This document shows positions 61,841 to 64,000 of a stretch of 64,000 nt of DNA, in pieces. This DNA comes from Ornithinimicrobium sufpigmenti (GTDB taxonomy: Bacteria; Actinomycetota; Actinomycetes; Actinomycetales; Dermatophilaceae): positions 1,612,001 through 1,676,000 of the forward strand of contig NZ_CP036403.1 of the NCBI RefSeq assembly GCF_004322775.1, given 5' to 3'. Numbering within the stretch: position 1 is the first letter of the stretch; each line of letters begins with the position of its first letter. Under the pieces are notes generated by a model that saw only the letters and a program-made list of their open reading frames with translations, did not search any database and was not told the DNA's origin. A program made the translations under genes and the position numbers.

Positions 61841-63183
61841 CTGGACGTCTGGACTCGGTAGAGCGGCTAGCTGGACTTCTACAAGGAGGCAACGTTGCGC
61901 TCCATGGTGGACCGGGGTACGGCAAGTCGCGGTTGGCCGACCTTGTCGAGGTGCGGCTGCAGAGCATGGAGCGCCAGGTGGCGCGGTTAGACATGTCTAC
62001 CTTGACCTCTGGGTGTGCCTTCTTGAGCGAGCTGGCTAGCCATCTGGGGATGACGGTCACCGAAGCAAACGAAGGGCGCAGCTTACACGAAGCCTGGCGA
62101 AGTGTGCGCGCGGAGTTGACCCACCGGGAAGCGCTCTGGACTCTCATTCTGGATCAGTTCGATGCGGTTGGGAGATGGCCAGATGCGGCTCAATTCCTGC
62201 CTATCATGCGGGAACTTATTCACCGCCCGAGGATTCTCCACTGCAACGCAATGATTGTATCGAGGAGATCGCTCGAATCTATTGAGGTCGGGGTCGTAGG
62301 TATATCGACTTTGGCCAGCGTCTGCTTCGTGGAGTACCTGGGCCTTGTGGAGTTTGAAGACCTGACCGCAGATTGGGAGCAGGCGGGTGAGTGCTCACAT
62401 GAGGATTTGCGAGCATGCCTCGAGTGGTCTGGCGGGCATCCCGTGCTTGTGAATTACTGGCTGGGAGCCCGCCCCGATAAGCATGGTGGACCTGCAGTTG
62501 ACAATCAAGTGGCGCACGTTATGGGGCGCCTGGTGGGGTATCTAGATGAACTGGAACTGTTGGCACCTGCGGCCCAGTTGATCTTGGGCCCCGTGGTCGA
62601 GGATCTATTTCGAGAGCGTTTACGCTTGGAGTCCATGGGGATCGTTGGTACGGGTGAGGGTGGTAGGCCGGCGCTGGCCGAACATGAGGTCTTTTGCGAT
62701 CTAGTCAGACTCAACACACGTGACATGAATCCGTGGGGCGTACTGGGGGCGGCAGAAGTTCGTGCGCGCTCAATAGTCGAATTCGTGTTCAGTTCTGCCC
62801 TGGGTTCAGATTGGGATGATGAGGTCAAAGCCAAGGACGGCATGGTCCGTCAGACCTTTGATCGCGCCGCAGTTCTTATGCAGGAGGACCAGAGGAAGTT
62901 TGGTCGGAGTGTGCATTGGTTGGCCTACACCTACCCACATGACTTGTGGGTGATAATCTCCCGGCACTGGGATTTGTTTGCCCCCGTTTTTACGGGAGGA
63001 GACAAGAAGTATTGGCAAACTCGGTTCGCCGCGCTGGCTAAATATCGTACCCCAGTGGCACACAATAGAAGCATTGTGTTGTCTTCAGACGAGCGTGTCC
63101 AGGGTCGCATTTACTCGAAGGAGATCGTGAGCCGAGTGGATGACTACCTTACTTCTAATTCAGTCAAGACGCTGGAGGTGTGA
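61837..63183 (+). CDS. P-loop ATPase with C-terminal HEPN (Swt1-like) domain
   Basis: A 448-residue protein. Walker A is LHGGPGYGKSRL (residues 24-31), and Walker B is LWTLILDQFDAVG near 100-107. A helical middle follows. The C-terminal ~80 residues match the Swt1-type HEPN pattern: DLWVIISRHWDLFAPVF, then RTPVAHNR at 404-411 with an Arg-x4-His motif (R404, H409). HEPN domains with this motif are usually RNases. The ATG overlaps the preceding ATPase gene by 4 nt, so the pair is translated together. I infer that nucleotide-state change in the ATPases releases RNA cleavage. No relative is characterised to my knowledge. Confidence 0.78.
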   Translation: MTGRLDSVERLAGLLQGGNVALHGGPGYGKSRLADLVEVRLQSMERQVARLDMSTLTSGCAFLSELASHLGMTVTEANEGRSLHEAWRSVRAELTHREALWTLILDQFDAVGRWPDAAQFLPIMRELIHRPRILHCNAMIVSRRSLESIEVGVVGISTLASVCFVEYLGLVEFEDLTADWEQAGECSHEDLRACLEWSGGHPVLVNYWLGARPDKHGGPAVDNQVAHVMGRLVGYLDELELLAPAAQLILGPVVEDLFRERLRLESMGIVGTGEGGRPALAEHEVFCDLVRLNTRDMNPWGVLGAAEVRARSIVEFVFSSALGSDWDDEVKAKDGMVRQTFDRAAVLMQEDQRKFGRSVHWLAYTYPHDLWVIISRHWDLFAPVFTGGDKKYWQTRFAALAKYRTPVAHNRSIVLSSDERVQGRIYSKEIVSRVDDYLTSNSVKTLEV

Positions 63184-63492
63184 ATTCGACCCACGCGCCA
63201 GCAGTCTAGGACGCGGCGTATGGCGAGTTGCCACTTGCAGAACCGTGCCACGGTTGCGGGTGTTCATGTCTACGCACCGGGCGCTCTTCGCAAACGCACG
63301 TCTGGCGAGGTGCCCCATCGAAGCGTCCCGGCCCCCTGGGGCCAAGCCTCAGATCAGAGCATCCGCAACTGCCGCGAGGGGTGAAGTGCCTAATTGGGGG
63401 GCTTGCCGGCGATGATGACGGCCTGAGGGCCTCCCTCACCTGCTAGAGGCTCGCGCTCCACCCGGGCCACGTGGGTCCGGAGTTCGGCCAAT
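63184..63492. other. Intergenic gap between HEPN gene and IS
   Basis: 309 nt with no confident gene. GGCCCC-CT-GGGGCC (63330-63343) and TGAGGG-CCT-CCCTCA (63424-63438) are short inverted repeats that might end transcription weakly. The left end of the IS should lie in the last ~50 nt, but its inverted repeat cannot be located without the other end. Confidence 0.5.
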
Positions 63493-64000
63493 TTAGTGCG
63501 CTTGTGAGCGGTCCTTGATGCGGTCGAGGGCCTCGGCGAGGTCGTCGGGGACTGGGTCGACGGCGGTGATGGTGTGCTCGCCAGCGGCGATGGTGAAGGT
63601 GCGGTAGCGGCGGGCGGTCTTGACGAAGCGCTTGATGGACCAGCTGGTGGCCTGCTCGACCCAGTGCGCGACGGCCATGGCCGCGAACACGATGGTCAGG
63701 TGGGCGTCGATGGAGTCCTGCTTGCGGTGGTAGATCGGTCGGGCGCGCAGGTCGGACTTGGCCATGCGGAAGGACCGCTCGATCTGGAACAGGCGTCGGT
63801 AGGAGCCGATGACCTGCTCGGCGTCGGGGTCGGGCAGGTTGGTGACGTAGGCCTTCCAGCCCGCCAGGGCCTTCGCCTTCTCCTCTAGCTCGCGGTTCAC
63901 CGAGCGGGTGCCACCAGCGAGCTGGACGAACCGGTTGCGCTTGACCGACGCCTTGCCGGCCACGGCTGCCTCAGCCTTGGCGACCTGGGCCTCGATGCCC
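63493..64000 (-). CDS. IS1634-like transposase, C-terminal part
   Basis: The last ~169 residues of an IS4-superfamily, IS1634-like transposase. The frame is open through the window edge, so the N-terminus lies beyond 64000. The C-terminal DDE signature appears as SYRRLFQIERSFRMAKSDL: Tyr, Glu and Lys at the Y-x2-R-x3-E-x6-K spacing, with Leu in place of Arg. HRKQDSIDAHLTIVFAAMAVAHWVE is typical of the group. Whether the element is intact is unknown. Its GC content matches the chromosome rather than the ATPase block beside it. Confidence 0.85.
   Translation of the reverse strand, partial: GIEAQVAKAEAAVAGKASVKRNRFVQLAGGTRSVNRELEEKAKALAGWKAYVTNLPDPDAEQVIGSYRRLFQIERSFRMAKSDLRARPIYHRKQDSIDAHLTIVFAAMAVAHWVEQATSWSIKRFVKTARRYRTFTIAAGEHTITAVDPVPDDLAEALDRIKDRSQAH

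Larger units (their letters stand above)
45660..64000. mobile_element. Probable integrated accessory island (left part)
   Basis: Everything to the left is chromosomal in character. From the 3' end of tRNA-Val onward come an excisionase-like HTH, a Tad/Flp pilus operon, a low-GC module and an IS. Tyr codon context and base composition differ from the left side. No integrase, relaxase or second copy of the tRNA end is in the window, so the right boundary and mobility are unproven. The limits given are only the tRNA 3' segment and the window edge. Confidence 0.45.

Overview
The window is very GC-rich chromosomal DNA, almost certainly from a high-GC actinobacterium. The gene families point to the Intrasporangiaceae/Ornithinimicrobium/Serinicoccus neighbourhood: a DUF222-HNH gene, DUF3000 next to an RNase D-like gene, DUF3618, HemQ with a Gram-positive HemY-type oxidase, an HTH-MurA fusion, and many GTG starts with 4-nt overlaps. 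The genus is an inference; no rRNA or other marker is present.

Region 1 (1-17.5 kb) is a surface-polysaccharide locus. It holds an ABC exporter, four GT4-type glycosyltransferases, WecB-like and WecC-like enzymes that together would make UDP-ManNAcA, and a large DUF6541 membrane protein. Unrelated genes are interspersed: ArsR plus SRPBCC, MOSC, a nucleosidase, a frameshifted DUF222-HNH gene and a lipase. Region 2 (17.6-45.3 kb) is mostly envelope and housekeeping: a holin-like/DUF3618 operon, a phospholipid cassette (GDPD; CDP-alcohol transferase, CdsA, PlsC), a methyltransferase-fold protein, HTH-MurA, RNase D-like and DUF3000 genes, HemE, an ABC-F protein, NadE, a DUF4349 lipoprotein, HemY-HemQ, MsrB, an NHEJ-type polymerase and ligase, PPK2, GlgX and a BrkB-family protein.

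Region 3 (45.4-45.7 kb) is a tRNA cluster, Gly(GCC)-Cys(GCA)-Val(GAC), with a good promoter and a rho-independent terminator. Region 4 (45.7-64 kb, running off the right edge) looks like accessory DNA integrated behind tRNA-Val. It starts with an excisionase-like HTH gene and continues with a lipoprotein, a PKD-like secreted protein and a compact Tad/Flp-type pilus operon (SAF/CpaB, CpaE-like, CpaF/TadA, TadB, TadC, a small pilin, three TadE/G-like pseudopilins) that ends in a 1,196-residue LysM-BTAD fusion. After it comes a visibly lower-GC block (58.3-63.2 kb) with a PIN-domain protein, a 750-residue P-loop ATPase and, overlapping it by 4 nt, a second P-loop ATPase whose C-terminus carries a HEPN-type RxxxxH motif. 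The 5'-truncated end of an IS1634-like transposase closes the window.

The best candidate for an undescribed system is the two-ATPase HEPN module at 59.6-63.2 kb, with the PIN gene at 58.3 kb as a possible third component. It has the layout of a nucleotide-sensing, RNA-targeting defence system. Other unusual points are four exact 51-bp repeats inside hemY, a CpaE-like protein with no Walker A lysines, a CDP-alcohol transferase lacking two of four catalytic aspartates, and a perfect operator palindrome that contains the start codon of the ArsR gene.
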